Assembly: GCA_003313425.1 (NCBI GenBank)
Contig: NHZP01000005.1
Coordinates: 1,240,001-1,304,000, forward strand
Length of the DNA: 64,000 nucleotides
DNA from: Pseudopyrenochaeta lycopersici
Taxonomy: Eukaryota; Ascomycota; Dothideomycetes; Pleosporales; Pseudopyrenochaetaceae
Direction: 5' to 3'
The notes beneath the pieces were generated by a model that had not been told where the DNA came from, did not search any database, and saw nothing but the letters and a program-made list of their open reading frames with translations. This document shows, piece by piece, positions 22,227-33,239 of the stretch. How positions within the stretch are numbered: the stretch's first letter is position 1; each line of letters begins with the position of its first letter. The position numbers and the translations under genes are program-made.

Positions 22227-23891
22227 TTAAGATTTGACGAGCAAGCTGTGGCCGTCCATATCCTCGGGCTGCTGGAGGCCCATTATGGCAAGCACGGTGG
22301 GTGCAACATCTCCAAGTACGCCATCGGTCTTCTTCAGACTCCAGGACTCGGGGGCGTTGGCCATGACGAAGGGAACCTTGTTGGTGGTGTGCGATGTCTT
22401 CGGCGTTCCCTCTTCTGTAAGCATTTCCTCGGCATTACTAGCAACCGTTAGCTTGCTGTGCGTCCCAGCATAAAATATCGACGTACCCATGATCAGCAGT
22501 GACGAACAGCACATATCCACTCTCCTTGCATTGCTCGTACACTCTCTTGATGGCCTTATCTGTCTCTGCGCATCCCTCGATAGCTGCTTTGTAGACACCA
22601 GTGTGACCGACCATGTCTGGCGGTGCAAAGTTGTTCATCAGGAACTCAAATTTGCCAGTCCGAATGCGCTCGCACAGCTTTTCTGCAACAGCCATGGCGC
22701 TCATGGTTGGCTGTAAGTCGTAGGTTGCCACCTTAGGTGATGGAACCATCTCACGCTCCTCATTCTCGAACTGCTTCTCGACGCCACCATTGAAGAAGAA
22801 GGTAACATGGGCGTACTTCTCTGTCTCCGCAACGTGACACTGCTTCACGCCTTGCTTTGCTAAAGTCTCCGCTAGAACATCGTTCATTCGCTGGGGCTCG
22901 AAGGCAATGTTGAAGGTGTATTTTGGATTGTATGATGTCATAGTTGTGATTTCAATGTTCTTGGGGTAGGGGAAGTCGGGCTTGGGTGAGCGGTCGACAT
23001 CTCCCAGGAGCTGAGTGACTTCACGAACACGGTCGGAACGGTAGTTGAAGAAGAAAACAGTGTCGTCATCTGCACGAATCAGCATGCAGACATGGAGGTA
23101 CTCAAGTTCATAAAAGCCTTACCTTGTATTCTTCGCTCCTTTCCGCCTACAATGATGGGCTTCAGGAACTCATCATTCTCGTCTTTGGAGTATCTCTCTT
23201 TGATGGTAGCAAGAGGGTCGCTGCTTTCCTCGCCCTCTCCAGTCACCAGTCCCTTCATGCCAATCTCGACTCTGTCCCACCTCTTGTCGCGGTCCATGAT
23301 ATAGTATCGGCCAACGACGGTGGCGATCTCGCCTAAGCCAATCTCCTTGGTAGCCTTCAGAAGGTCTTGCATGTATCCCGCAGCGGACTTGGGGTCGGTG
23401 TCGCGGCCGTCGCCGAAGAAGTGGATATAGGCGTTGGGGACGCCCTGGGCCTTTGCAACCTTGAGGAGCGCTATCAGATGGTCCATATGGGAGTGGACAC
23501 CGCCGTCAGACACCAGGCCGCAGAAATGGAGTCTTCCATTGCCGTCGATTGCGCGCTGGAAGGCCTTCTTGATGGAGGCGACATCCTTCAACTTGTTGTT
23601 CTTGATGGTCTGGGCGATACGAACAGAGTCCTGCCATACTACCCTGCCGGCGCCGATGTTCAAGTGGCCGACTTCGCTATTGCCCATCAGGCCCTCAGGA
23701 AGGCCGACAGCAAGGGACGAGGCTTCAAGCTCCGTGTATCCCTGGGCCGTCTTTGAGCCGTCCTTTGCGAAGTCGTCCATAGTAGGCGTATCAGCAGCGA
23801 GGATAGCATCGCCATCTTTGCGCGAATTCTCTGAGGGAATACCCCAGCCGTCAATGACGATGAGCACAGCCTTCTGGTCTACCTTGGCCAT
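22227..23891 (-). CDS. gpmI: 2,3-bisphosphoglycerate-independent phosphoglycerate mutase
   Basis: Glycolytic enzyme that interconverts 3- and 2-phosphoglycerate with two metal ions (usually manganese). Three exons (23891-23123, 23069-22487, 22437-22227; introns 53 and 49 nt) give 520 aa, the normal length. Alkaline-phosphatase-superfamily motifs are intact: VIDGWG with metal ligand D14, nucleophile S72 in MGNSEVGH, the transferase-domain motifs GLVSDGGVHSH and FGDGRDTDP, then FFFNYRSDR, the metal site PPDMVGHTG and VTADHGNAEEM, which is completed only by splicing of intron 2. The C terminus (GDVAPTVLAIMGLQQPEDM) is typical. Filamentous ascomycetes use this cofactor-independent form where yeast uses the dependent one. 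The gene is divergent from MED9. Confidence 0.96.
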
Positions 23892-24350
23892 GGTTTTCGG
23901 TCAATTGGGTGCAAGCTCGGGATACGAAGATGGGAAGCTCAAGTACAAACTCGAGCAGTGAAGATCCCGGGTCGTCGGAGGGGGAAATGCTCGAGAAGTA
24001 ATGAGACGGCTGTTGTAGAGGGGCAGGGTTTGGCGGGGCTAAAATAGTGGGCTGTTGAACAGCATCGCCGGACCAGCGTCACAAGCCTCAAACTTTCTCC
24101 CACCACCCTCTCCACCGGACCACCCGCGGCCGACTCTTATCGTGGCCCACCAAAAGCAACCGCCCACACTGGCGATCCGACGAATTTTCGAAACCCCAAG
24201 CACAGTCGCCCCGTCGCCGAAGTCGTACGAAATCCTTGCAGTCCAATCAAGAGTTCCCCCTTCAGCCCTACCCGTGCAAAGCGCGTCATCCCGCGCCGGC
24301 CACGCTCAACACCAAGCTCGCTCTCACCATTGCTGATTCGAGCAACCGCC
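23892..24350. promoter_or_regulatory. Divergent promoter of phosphoglycerate mutase and MED9
   Basis: 459 bp. A CCAAT box at 24243-24247 sits 104 bp before the MED9 ATG. The region near MED9 is C-rich (pyrimidine tracts at about 24092-24135). Confidence 0.45.
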
Positions 24351-24815
24351 ATGTCTGCCGCCGCGACACCCCACGCGCCTGCCTCAGCGCGTGCCTCACT
24401 TCCACCGACTGGCTCCGCAACACCGGCCCTACCTGCCCCCCCTCCGGCCGCTCCTGGCATTCCTCCACCGTCCACCTTCGACGTCCTCCCAGACCTCCAC
24501 AAGCTCCTCAAGCGCCTGCTTGAAACATCTGCCCAGCCACCAGCCGCTACTCCAACACCAGCCCAGCCCGCTGCAGACGGTCCCCTCGATATCCAGCACG
24601 TCGCCACCGCTGCAAACGAGATCCGGCTCAAGATCCAAAAGGCACGACGCGCCGTCATGGCCCTGCCGGATATCGACAGGACATGCGATGACCAGGAAGA
24701 CGAGATTGAGGACCTGGATGCCCGCATTGCGCAGTCAAAAGCTTCTCTGAGGGAATTGGGCCGGCCATCCGTGGAGGCAGACGCAGAGGACCGAGACCAT
24801 AGTATGACGGGATGA
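24351..24815 (+). CDS. MED9: Mediator complex subunit 9
   Basis: Intronless, 154 aa. Med9 sits in the Mediator middle module with Med1, Med4 and Med7. The N-terminal 40 residues are Ala/Pro-rich. The family core starts at FDVLPDLHKLLKRL (about 46-59) and continues after a Pro/Ala spacer with VATAANEIRLKIQKARRAV and LPDIDRTCDDQEDEIEDLDA, a coiled-coil of about 55 residues; this order matches fungal Med9. The ATG at 24351 follows GCCGCC-like context; the frame upstream has only non-ATG codons. A 228-codon open frame on the opposite strand is a GC-driven shadow. Confidence 0.8.
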   Translation: MSAAATPHAPASARASLPPTGSATPALPAPPPAAPGIPPPSTFDVLPDLHKLLKRLLETSAQPPAATPTPAQPAADGPLDIQHVATAANEIRLKIQKARRAVMALPDIDRTCDDQEDEIEDLDARIAQSKASLRELGRPSVEADAEDRDHSMTG

Positions 24816-26082
24816 GAAACCATCTGGACCCCGATTGATCCATTTCAGGTCACACATCCGTCGATTGCATGGATGCACTAGATCTGGCTCTTGCCCAGGG
24901 CCCGTAGAGGTACTTTCTTTTCAGAGGTACGTGAACCGTTGCTGATAGGCACAGCCCTACCACAAACGGCATCGAGTGCCCATGACGAGCCTTCAGATGG
25001 CACTCAAGATGGTCCAGGGCCTTTACCTTCACTTGGACACATCTATGACCTACGAACAAAGCCAAATGCACATCCTCTGGCCACGTGCTGTTGCGACATA
25101 CAGGTTATGCGCTATACATGTTCAACTAGGCGAAGGCAGAATGCGCACACCGGGTCTCGTTTGGTATTCGGGGGACGATGCGGACATGGGATGATGCGAA
25201 CATGACAGGATGTTCCGTTAGATAGGAGAGCTACTCCTCTATTCCTCTGAACTCTGGCATCTGCACTTCTCTTCTTATTTTTGGGCAGGTAGGCGACTAG
25301 TGCACTTAGCTTTGAAAAGGTTTGAAATGGAGAGAAAGCAGTCAGAACATTCCAGCCAAGTAATATCGCCCACGGTATTGTTAGAAGGAAGTCCTGTAGC
25401 TGGTTAGACAATTCCCGAACCAAACATGAGTTAAATGGCTAGCATGTACTCGGTATGGGTTTGGTCAAAACTCACACAGTTCCTTTCAGCTGCGTGCCTT
25501 CCATTCTCTTGAAGTGCGTTTCAATCATAACAAGCAGTCTTGGCGTGAACTATTCGAGTGGCTGGCGGTAAGGCATTACACATTTTCTTATGAAGGGTCT
25601 TTTGCTCAAAAGCGCAGAATCAATTGCTGATATGATTTACCTTACAAGTCGAGCAAGTCGCTGTAACATCTGTGCTTTCCATGGCTTGAGGCGGCGAAAA
25701 CGCTCTCACCACGCCTCGCGTTCTGATTTGTTACTCGCCTCCACTCAGCTGACGTGCCAACTCCAAAACTCCACTCATCTTCTCGCGCGTCTGAACCCTC
25801 GCATATATATCCTCTTTTCAATCACGAACTCAAATCCCGACACCTCTTACCACTTATATCACCCATACCTGCCTCCTTCTAGCGGTTGACCTCATCGTGT
25901 AAAGTACTGGGATTGAGCGCATCCCATTGGGTGCCGCCACGGGCCCCGGGTACGATAAGTGCCTGCGATGTATACATATCCATACCTCAACATCTTTCTT
26001 CCCTTGCGACTGTAGAGTTGAAGTGATTCAGCATATCAAAAGCATTGTATAACGTATCATTGATCACTTTCAACACGGAGCC
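24816..26082. other. Intergenic region
   Basis: 1.27 kb between two plus-strand genes. No supported gene. A TATA-like run (ATATATAT) at about 25803-25810 lies some 275 bp before the next ATG, followed by a pyrimidine-rich zone. Confidence 0.45.
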
Positions 26083-27636
26083 ATGGACATGTTCAATCGA
26101 GGACACTTTGGGCAAGGGGATCCAAAACAGCGCCAGACCTCTATTCAAGAAGTCAGGGGTGTCCTGCAGAGACTCTCAGAGAGCCAATCGAAGCTATGTG
26201 ATCATCGTGAACGGCTGCTCATTCAACGCGAGGCTATTCGAGCTTCAGCAAGAAGAGTCCAGGACCGCCGTCAGGCGGCCTGCAACGCCGAAGCCAGTGT
26301 GATGGATGCTCTGCGGGAATGTATAACCCAATCTGGAGGCCAACTACCAATTGCTATCACAGACGCTTATGCACAACTTGACAATGCGCGAAACGTTCTT
26401 GGCTCCCTTGAAGACGATCATATGAAGCTTGAACGACAACTGTCAGGTGCAGAGTGGGCTTTCATGGAGGAGGAGAATGACCTTTATCAACTTCATCTAC
26501 AAGACCTTATTACAAATGAACTCAGCCAAGAGGAGCCTGTTCTCACGCACACGGAGTCTGCCTCTCTCTCGGATTATTCTCTTCCTTCAATGCAATCCTC
26601 TGGCCCGTTCATTGCTTCCACTCGGAATTGCCACCTGGTCACCCATGAGATTGATATTTTGAGAGAGAAGTTCAACGTTCTGCGTAAGGAGCAATGCCTG
26701 CGTAAGGAGCAATGTGGGCGAACATTCTATAATCTCGATGACCACGGAGCAGAGCATACAAGCCCTGAAGATTCATGCTTTACAGCAGATTACTTCCATC
26801 TTCTTGACGAAATCTCAATACGTGAAGTCGAAGCTCAACGACTTAAATTTGAGGATATGCAACAGGAGATACTAGCTTCTGTCCGTCGCCGGAACATCGC
26901 AGAACCAAAACAGATCATGCAACTCCCGCCAAGCCTTGATTTTGGGATGGCTGAAGGCTTTTTATCGCTACTTTACGAAGACTCTTCGGTCGATCGTAGG
27001 TTACAATCTTGGATGCTCGACGTACTCAAGCAAGGCGGCGTGCATAAAACGACATATCTCAACGCACTCGAAGAATTTGGGATCCCTGCTTCTCTATCAG
27101 AAACCTGGGAGGAAAGAGCCATGCGCTACTGGAGCATTGATAGTTCTTCTGGGATGTTTGAGGAAGAAGATTGGACTACCAACGTCGGAGTCCGCCCGAC
27201 TGAAGACGACGATGACCTAGCCAGTACTATGGATTTTCCACAGTTCTGGAACGACATTCCACCCACTCACTCAAAACAACAACCCCTGTCCTCATCAGAT
27301 GAGCGCGAGGAGAGTTGTTATGCCAACAACTGTTTTTTATGTGATATACCAGCATGGCTCGCTCAGTCGACCGGGAACAACATTTCTGAAGCGCTGGAAA
27401 CACACTTTGTCCCGCCACATGGATCAGATTCATACATGCAAGAAAGTCATTATCTTGACAGGCTTCATGCTAACGGTCCTCCAAAATCTAATTGGGTCTA
27501 CATCAACATGCCGCCGCTAACATCACCCCCATTGCGAGCAATGTCTGAGAGAAGTAGTTGTATCAAGCGTTTGCTATCTACGAAGCATCGCAGGAGCTTA
27601 AGCACTTCCGCTGTATTTCCAAGCCTTGGCGACTAA
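26083..27636 (+). CDS. Orphan coiled-coil protein, unknown function
   Basis: Intronless, 517 aa, from an ATG at 26083. Residues 1-150 form a long predicted coiled coil (RQTSIQEVRGVLQRLSESQS, ARNVLGSLEDDHMKLERQL). Residues 200-280 hold a second helical stretch that begins with a direct repeat, RKEQCLRKEQC, encoded by two nearly identical 15-nt units at about 26682-26711. A short conserved-looking block near 305-350 (SSVDRRLQSWMLDVLKQGG, EERAMRYWSID) precedes an acidic, Ser-rich tail. No catalytic motif, signal peptide or TM helix is seen. It lies about 1 kb before the kinase-DUF6590 gene on the same strand. The layout resembles uncharacterised Pleosporales proteins; function unknown. Confidence 0.7.
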   Translation: MDMFNRGHFGQGDPKQRQTSIQEVRGVLQRLSESQSKLCDHRERLLIQREAIRASARRVQDRRQAACNAEASVMDALRECITQSGGQLPIAITDAYAQLDNARNVLGSLEDDHMKLERQLSGAEWAFMEEENDLYQLHLQDLITNELSQEEPVLTHTESASLSDYSLPSMQSSGPFIASTRNCHLVTHEIDILREKFNVLRKEQCLRKEQCGRTFYNLDDHGAEHTSPEDSCFTADYFHLLDEISIREVEAQRLKFEDMQQEILASVRRRNIAEPKQIMQLPPSLDFGMAEGFLSLLYEDSSVDRRLQSWMLDVLKQGGVHKTTYLNALEEFGIPASLSETWEERAMRYWSIDSSSGMFEEEDWTTNVGVRPTEDDDDLASTMDFPQFWNDIPPTHSKQQPLSSSDEREESCYANNCFLCDIPAWLAQSTGNNISEALETHFVPPHGSDSYMQESHYLDRLHANGPPKSNWVYINMPPLTSPPLRAMSERSSCIKRLLSTKHRRSLSTSAVFPSLGD

Positions 27637-28641
27637 GGTCTCGAATATGACCCACAGGCTCATCGAGCCACCCTTGGGCTGTGGAATTGTTCTCCAGGTG
27701 ATTAAGAAGTAGAGTTTCGGAGACTTTGTGACTGAAAGCATAAGCTACACATACTGTGGTCAGACCAAACATCCACGGCACATATCGTTGAACGGATGGT
27801 GACTTTGGTGTCTGGCAATAATGTTATGGCCATTAGCCAGAACTTTTTAAAGAGTCATCTAGACGTTTATAGGATTGAAGGGTGTATTTTGGACTGACTT
27901 GGCGAAAAGAGAGTTACTGGGGCTGCTCTGCGAGCACATCTACCTATGCGTCTATATCTCTGTACAAATATAAGATCGATTATCTTGAATGCTGATCGAG
28001 AGATATTCCATTTACTTCTAGATCTCTCCTAACAATTCCCAGTCCAGTTTGTCTACAGTGTGCCTTGATTCTCGGGTCAATCAAGCCCTAAGAAATTATC
28101 TTATGCTTTCTGGAAGAAGAGCTTCATCCCTATACAATCCTGGGACAGGTGCTTCGCTACAATTGAGATTTCTTCATGGATCATAGGAGTACTACTCACA
28201 TCTGAACGGTTCTCGAATGGGAAGAGTCAAACAACAAGACTTAAAGACTGTCATGCTGCACTATGAAAGTAGTAAAGTTTATGAGATAGTCACTATTCTG
28301 GCAGTATTTCTTAGATTGGATTATGAATCAGTGAGTTTAGCTGACGTGAAAATCACCTACTACAGGCACTCTTCTTCGTCCAATCAACACCTGCCGCGTT
28401 GGCTTTCAAACATTGTATCTTGGCAATTCTCAGCCTTGTGCGCGCAACTCCATATCAGGCCGTCGCAATTACCATCTACTAGCCTCGTCCCGACCCAGTG
28501 CACTTACCTCAACATATTAAGTGGCACAACATTGTCACAGAAACACTTCCATTTAGCTATTACCTCTCTTGGCTATCAGACAACCATATATCACGATCAA
28601 GCACAAAGGTTATCACTCCTAAATACGACGAAGGTAACAAT
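27637..28641. other. Intergenic region upstream of the kinase gene
   Basis: 1.0 kb, AT-rich. A 153-codon open frame (28217-28678) overlaps the kinase start in another frame and has no family features. Confidence 0.4.
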
Positions 28642-30520
28642 ATGTCAACACAGAATCCTCCTTCTGTTATCTCTTTGATTCCTTTCGAAGAGGGTGACGA
28701 CCATATCGTAGATGATGACAAGCGTCTCCCATACAAACTTCTTGGCAATCTTGGAAGCGGACATAGTGGGATTGTAGAAAAAGTAGAAGACGTGAATACA
28801 GGGAGAGTGTTCGCACGCAAGAAGCTCTGGATTCGGGGACAAAAAGCCAAACAGGAAACGGAGCGTATCTTTCGCAATGAGACTGCTATCATCCGTGGCC
28901 TTTATAGTCACCGCCATATCATCCGTGTCTTCGCGACATATATTGCTAGACATGAAGTTGGTATTATTCTGCACCCGGTCGCAGATGGAGGAGATCTAGA
29001 GCATTTCCTGGATCGCGTCCTTGAACTACAGTCGATGGGCAATTCAGACCCCCGCTTAGCTGAGTGCATCACAATCCTTGAGAAAGCTTTTGGGTGCCTA
29101 GCCAATGGACTCGCATTCATGCACCGTAAAAAGATCCGGCACAAAGATATCAAGCCCCAGAATATCCTCATTCATCAGGGATCCGTGGTATATACCGACT
29201 TTGGCTACTCCTTAGACTGGAATAATTTCGTGAATAGCACAACAGAGGGGCTACCACATTCGCTGACACGGCGATACTCAGCACCGGAGGTGATGGAGTC
29301 TGAGCAGCGAAACTCACTATCTGATGTGTTTTCCCTTGGATGCGTTTTCGTAGAGATTCTGTCCGCCATATGTGGAGCCTCCGCAATCTCACCAGACACG
29401 GAACCATTCTCTAGTAGCCTTGTGGCTGTTCACAAGAATTTGAAAGAGCTTGAATTATCGCCAAACCTGTCGTTTCTTGCGAGTTTAGTTACAATGATGA
29501 CAGCGAGAGAGCGAACACACCGCCCCAATGCTCAAGAGATATCAGAGCAGATACTCATAAATCCGGCGTTATGCTGTCATCGATGCTACAAGGATACAAC
29601 TATGGATAAACCGGTTGCAGTGGATACGTCTGGCCCGACAGATACACTGATAGCACGGTCAGCAAACATGAACCAACAGTTATCGATTTCGCCGCAACGA
29701 CCTCGGGGAGGCGATCTCCATGCAGACTTACCTTCAAGCTCAGAGCCATTTGTGTCTTTGCCTCTCAATTATGGTGTGTTACTATACATTCTTACTCTTA
29801 CGACTTCTAGATATCCTCACTAACTGACGTAGTGGCTGATCAGCTAGGATCACAACTTGGCACTTCGACGCGACTACTGAATTCGGGCAAGTAAACATCG
29901 AGAGCTTTAGCCGGGAGATGTATCTAATCGATCAATCATAGAATACAAGGAGAGGATTAATGCAGAGAGCAGAAGGTTTTTCGTGGTGGGAAGGGTTTTC
30001 GCGGTTCTCGACATTCACATACCGGTAACGGTCGAAGGCCCGACCACAGATGACGCTTCATCGACTATGCAGCGGTACCATGGGCCAGCATACACTACTA
30101 TTCGCCGATATGTTGCAGTCAAGAAAGGCCTTGGCACGGTTGACGTATGGTAGGCGACCTCGAAGAGTTTTGCACAAGGCTACACTAACCTGCATGAGTC
30201 CCATCACGACCTACTCTAATCGAGGTACTTTGGCACCGGGTTGCATTCCATCCGAGCACGCTATCATTCACCTCCAAGGTACAGAGCCTATGTATTTACA
30301 GGGTGAGCGCGAACGGGGCCTAACGAAAGAACCCATAACTATTCAGCAAAGTGATCCAAATGTAAGCTTGAGGCCGGAGTCGCGGATATGCTTTAGCCGA
30401 ACAAGACGCATGGGCTTCGATATTAAAGCGAAGGACATCGGACTAGTAGTGCTTGAGCACAGAAGCATGCTTCAACATCATTGGCAGGAAGAGCAAGACG
30501 GTATGGGTAGAGACCTGTGA
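28642..30520 (+). CDS. Protein kinase fused to a DUF6590 domain
   Basis: Best model: exons 28642-29773, 29844-29890, 29950-30149 and 30199-30520 (introns 70, 59 and 49 nt), 566 aa, frame kept at every junction. Residues 35-305 are a Ser/Thr-type kinase: glycine loop GNLGSGHSGIV, K60 (FARKKL), HKDIKPQN with H167-K168-D169 in place of HRD, D186-F-G, and SAPEVMESEQ. After a linker with TTWHFD, residues about 402-555 match DUF6590, a fungal domain of unknown role: RRFFVVGRVFAVL, RRYVAVKKG, then after splicing DVCPITTYSNRG, SEHAIIHLQG and RICFSRTRR. Alternative: the kinase ends at 29894 through acceptor 29832 (397 aa) and the rest is a separate gene, but no suitable ATG precedes the DUF6590 start, which favours the fusion. 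Confidence 0.7.
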
Positions 30521-30671
30521 CAGGTGGTCCTCATCTTCAGCCTTTGTTTATTCTAAAATACTCAAAACTCATGCATCACTTTACATCGCTAGTAACGGTG
30601 CGGTGAACAGCTTAGATTGGTGTCACTGATCCGGAATCGAAACGACCAAGTATCGTCCTCTCGCGTCCCAA

Positions 30672-32851
30672 TCACATTCCCCTTACAAATCCTTCACTCT
30701 CGACTTCCCAACCCTCAGGCCAAATTGGACCCTCAAATCCATCCCATCCGCCGGCCATCATTGCAACAGCCAATAATAATCCCGCGGCACTTGGAAAGTA
30801 CGGTGTTGGTACTCGTGTCCCACCAACCGGCATACCCACTTCATCAAACGCATTGTTCACGTCAAGTAGCTGTTGTACGGCTCGTTCCGCATCCCCTCTT
30901 CTCGCTTCAGTTATAGCGATGAGTGGAAAATCCCACCCATATGAGAAGGGAAAGTTCCAAGTGTCGTGCACCTTAGCGATGGTGTTGTTGAAGATTGTCA
31001 TGTTAAGGCGGGAGTCTGGAGGGAGCCAGCCATAAATTCCAAGTATGCCAGGATGGTCTTCAGTGTACTCTGGCGTTGACCACATGTTTGGAATGCCTTC
31101 ATAAGTCACGTAGGAGTCGTTTTCTGTGGGGAAGGTGGCAAGGTTCTCGTGAACATGCTTCCAGTGCTCAGGCACTATCTTGTTTTGACGTGTTTGCCAT
31201 TTCGAAGCAACGTCTAGGCCGAAGCGCCAGTAGGCAAGTTCAAAAGTTGGGTTCACGGTCTGATTCGGGTTAGTGTTCTCGGATACGGGGTACATCGGGG
31301 GTCCCAGGTCGTAGCGGCTTGTTGTTGAGTTCCACCATGCATAGCTAGCCATGAAATCTGCCACGCCTGTTAAAATCTGGTCCCACTTCTTAAGCGTCTT
31401 GTTTGAAGGGAATGCTCGATACTCCATTTCGGCAAAGTACATTGGATGAGGCTGCTGCCAAATCAGAAGGCTGTTGATCTCGCCCGGCGCAGATCGACCG
31501 CTTGGGTCGCTCATTTTGCCGATGCGTGCACCATCATAGCCCTGATTCTTGGCTCGTTCAAAGCTGCTCGGCAGGAACCGTTCATAGACTCCGATACTGC
31601 GGTCGTACAGATTCCATTTGTTCCAGAATATCCAGTGTGTGAGGTGCTGCGAGAAAAGAAGGGGGGAAGTAAGCGCATGTCATACACAGTATTTCGTATA
31701 CGAATACGTACCCAAAAGACCATCTCCATGTGAAATTTACCGTACCAGCCATTGTTCACGAGTCCAGACTCTTGCGTAGGATCCCTTCCAGCTCCATTTA
31801 CGGCGAGTAGGTATTGTGAGAGTATAACGCGACGTTGAAGCTCGTCTGCCGAAGTGTTGGTCGATGTTGGAAACGAAAGGAAGGCTCCGTTAGACCAATA
31901 TTCGGGCCACCAAGCTGCGGCTTCTTCTTTTACTTTTTCAAATGTACTCGTGTTATTGGCTGGCTGGGAGGCGTATGTCACCGTGAAAGACAAAGTTTCC
32001 GAGTTCTGACTGGTTGCCAAAATATACTTGTGCTCGTTTTCATGAAGCCGCGAGATTCTGGCATAGCCTTCCCAAGCAATATCGGCTATATAGGTTGTTG
32101 CGTCTAGCGTATGCGTAACGATAGCGCCTCGTTCTCTGTGGCTAATGGTCGTGGTATGATTTGAGGTAGCATTGAATAGCCCAACAAATGGTGCGTCGAA
32201 CTTGTTCTTTCCACTCGCATACGGAAAGTCAAAGAATACGCCTAAACCCATAGTCCGCACAAGTGTGGATGATATCTTTACTGCCACAGTATCTGTCCCA
32301 GGACTCGCGATTGTTGTGATACAAACTTCTGCGCCATTTAGGGAGAATGAAGAAGTGATGACTCCCTCCCACAGATCAAGTACCTGCTGTTTATTACTTA
32401 ATTGGCTTTCAGTAATATTCCCTCCTCCAATTCCCCCAAACCACACACCGACTCTTCCTAAATTAATCCGATGTGGGTTTGCTATCATCCATTGACTGAT
32501 GTCTTTTTCTGCAGGGTTCGGTTGTGCATAGTTGACAAGCCGGTCATGGGTCCACCAGTTGAGACCAGTATAGTCCGAAGGAGACGTTTGATTTGGTGTT
32601 GACGGTAAGGAAGAGTTGTGCCACCCCCATGAAGAGAGAGTGTTGTGTGGCAGAAAGGTCTGCAGGCCAGTAACGTCAACACCGAAGGCAAAATTACCGT
32701 TCCCAACCTGTAATGGACTATACGGATGCGACTGGTTTAGTTTGAGATTATAATGCTGAACGATAGATTTGCGGTCGATCTTGCTTTCGCCAAATGAAGA
32801 GGCAATAGCTAGGAAAATCAAATATTTACCCAATGACTGTAGTGATTGCAT
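30672..32851 (-). CDS. Secreted six-hairpin glycosidase
   Basis: Two exons, 32851-31712 and 31646-30672 (intron 65 nt, phase 0; WYGKFHMEMVFW/HLTHWIFWNKW), give 704 aa. Residues 1-22 are a signal peptide (YLIFLAIASSFG). The protein has an N-terminal beta-sandwich-like region (VGNGNFAFGVDVTGLQTFLP) and a C-terminal (alpha/alpha)6 barrel (WYGKFHMEM, EMEYRAFPSN, TADFMASYAWW-like). This is the six-hairpin clan that holds GH65, GH95 and related families; substrate cannot be told. About fifteen N-glycosylation sequons (for example NQT, NNT, NTS) support secretion. The ATG at 32851 starts the signal peptide; the frame upstream begins with GTG. Divergent from the DHR2 gene. Confidence 0.82.
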
Positions 32852-33239
32852 GGTGGGTTCCTGGTACCTCAGCCATGGAGGACGACGTCCATTTTGATTG
32901 AGTCCTCGTTGCGTTGGCACCCTAGATGGCAGGTTAAATTGCCGGTTGATGACAGTTTAGTTTCCGGTTGCCATCAGCGGGGTCAACGATCGACAAAACT
33001 ACGTATTGTGCCGGGTTAATGGGTCCCGAGAACACCAGAAAGCACGCGCAAGTGCGCTTCATTATCATCTTCCATGAGGAGAACATTGACTAAGACGGTG
33101 TGGGGATGTGGAGGCGGCTGGTAGCTGCAGGGAAGAAGGGTCTTGTCTCTTTTTGGGATAGCGCGCTGTTATCGATAAAGTTTTCGAAGCATCACGAAAA
33201 AGTTCGCGCAGCGTTGCACCCACAAGAGTGCTCAACCTC
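32852..33239. promoter_or_regulatory. Divergent promoter of glycosidase and DHR2
   Basis: 388 bp between divergent ATGs. No clear TATA or CCAAT box seen. Confidence 0.4.

Noticed and set aside
24137..24823. 228-codon minus-strand frame
   Set aside because: Antisense to MED9; its Ser/Arg/Gly composition follows from the Ala/Pro-rich sense strand.
28217..28678. 153-codon frame upstream of the kinase
   Set aside because: Out of frame with the kinase and without family features; treated as leader or intergenic DNA.
29774..29894. Kinase gene ending at the TAA at 29892-29894
   Set aside because: Possible with acceptor 29832, but leaves the DUF6590 exons without a start codon; the acceptor at 29843 gives a continuous 566-aa frame.
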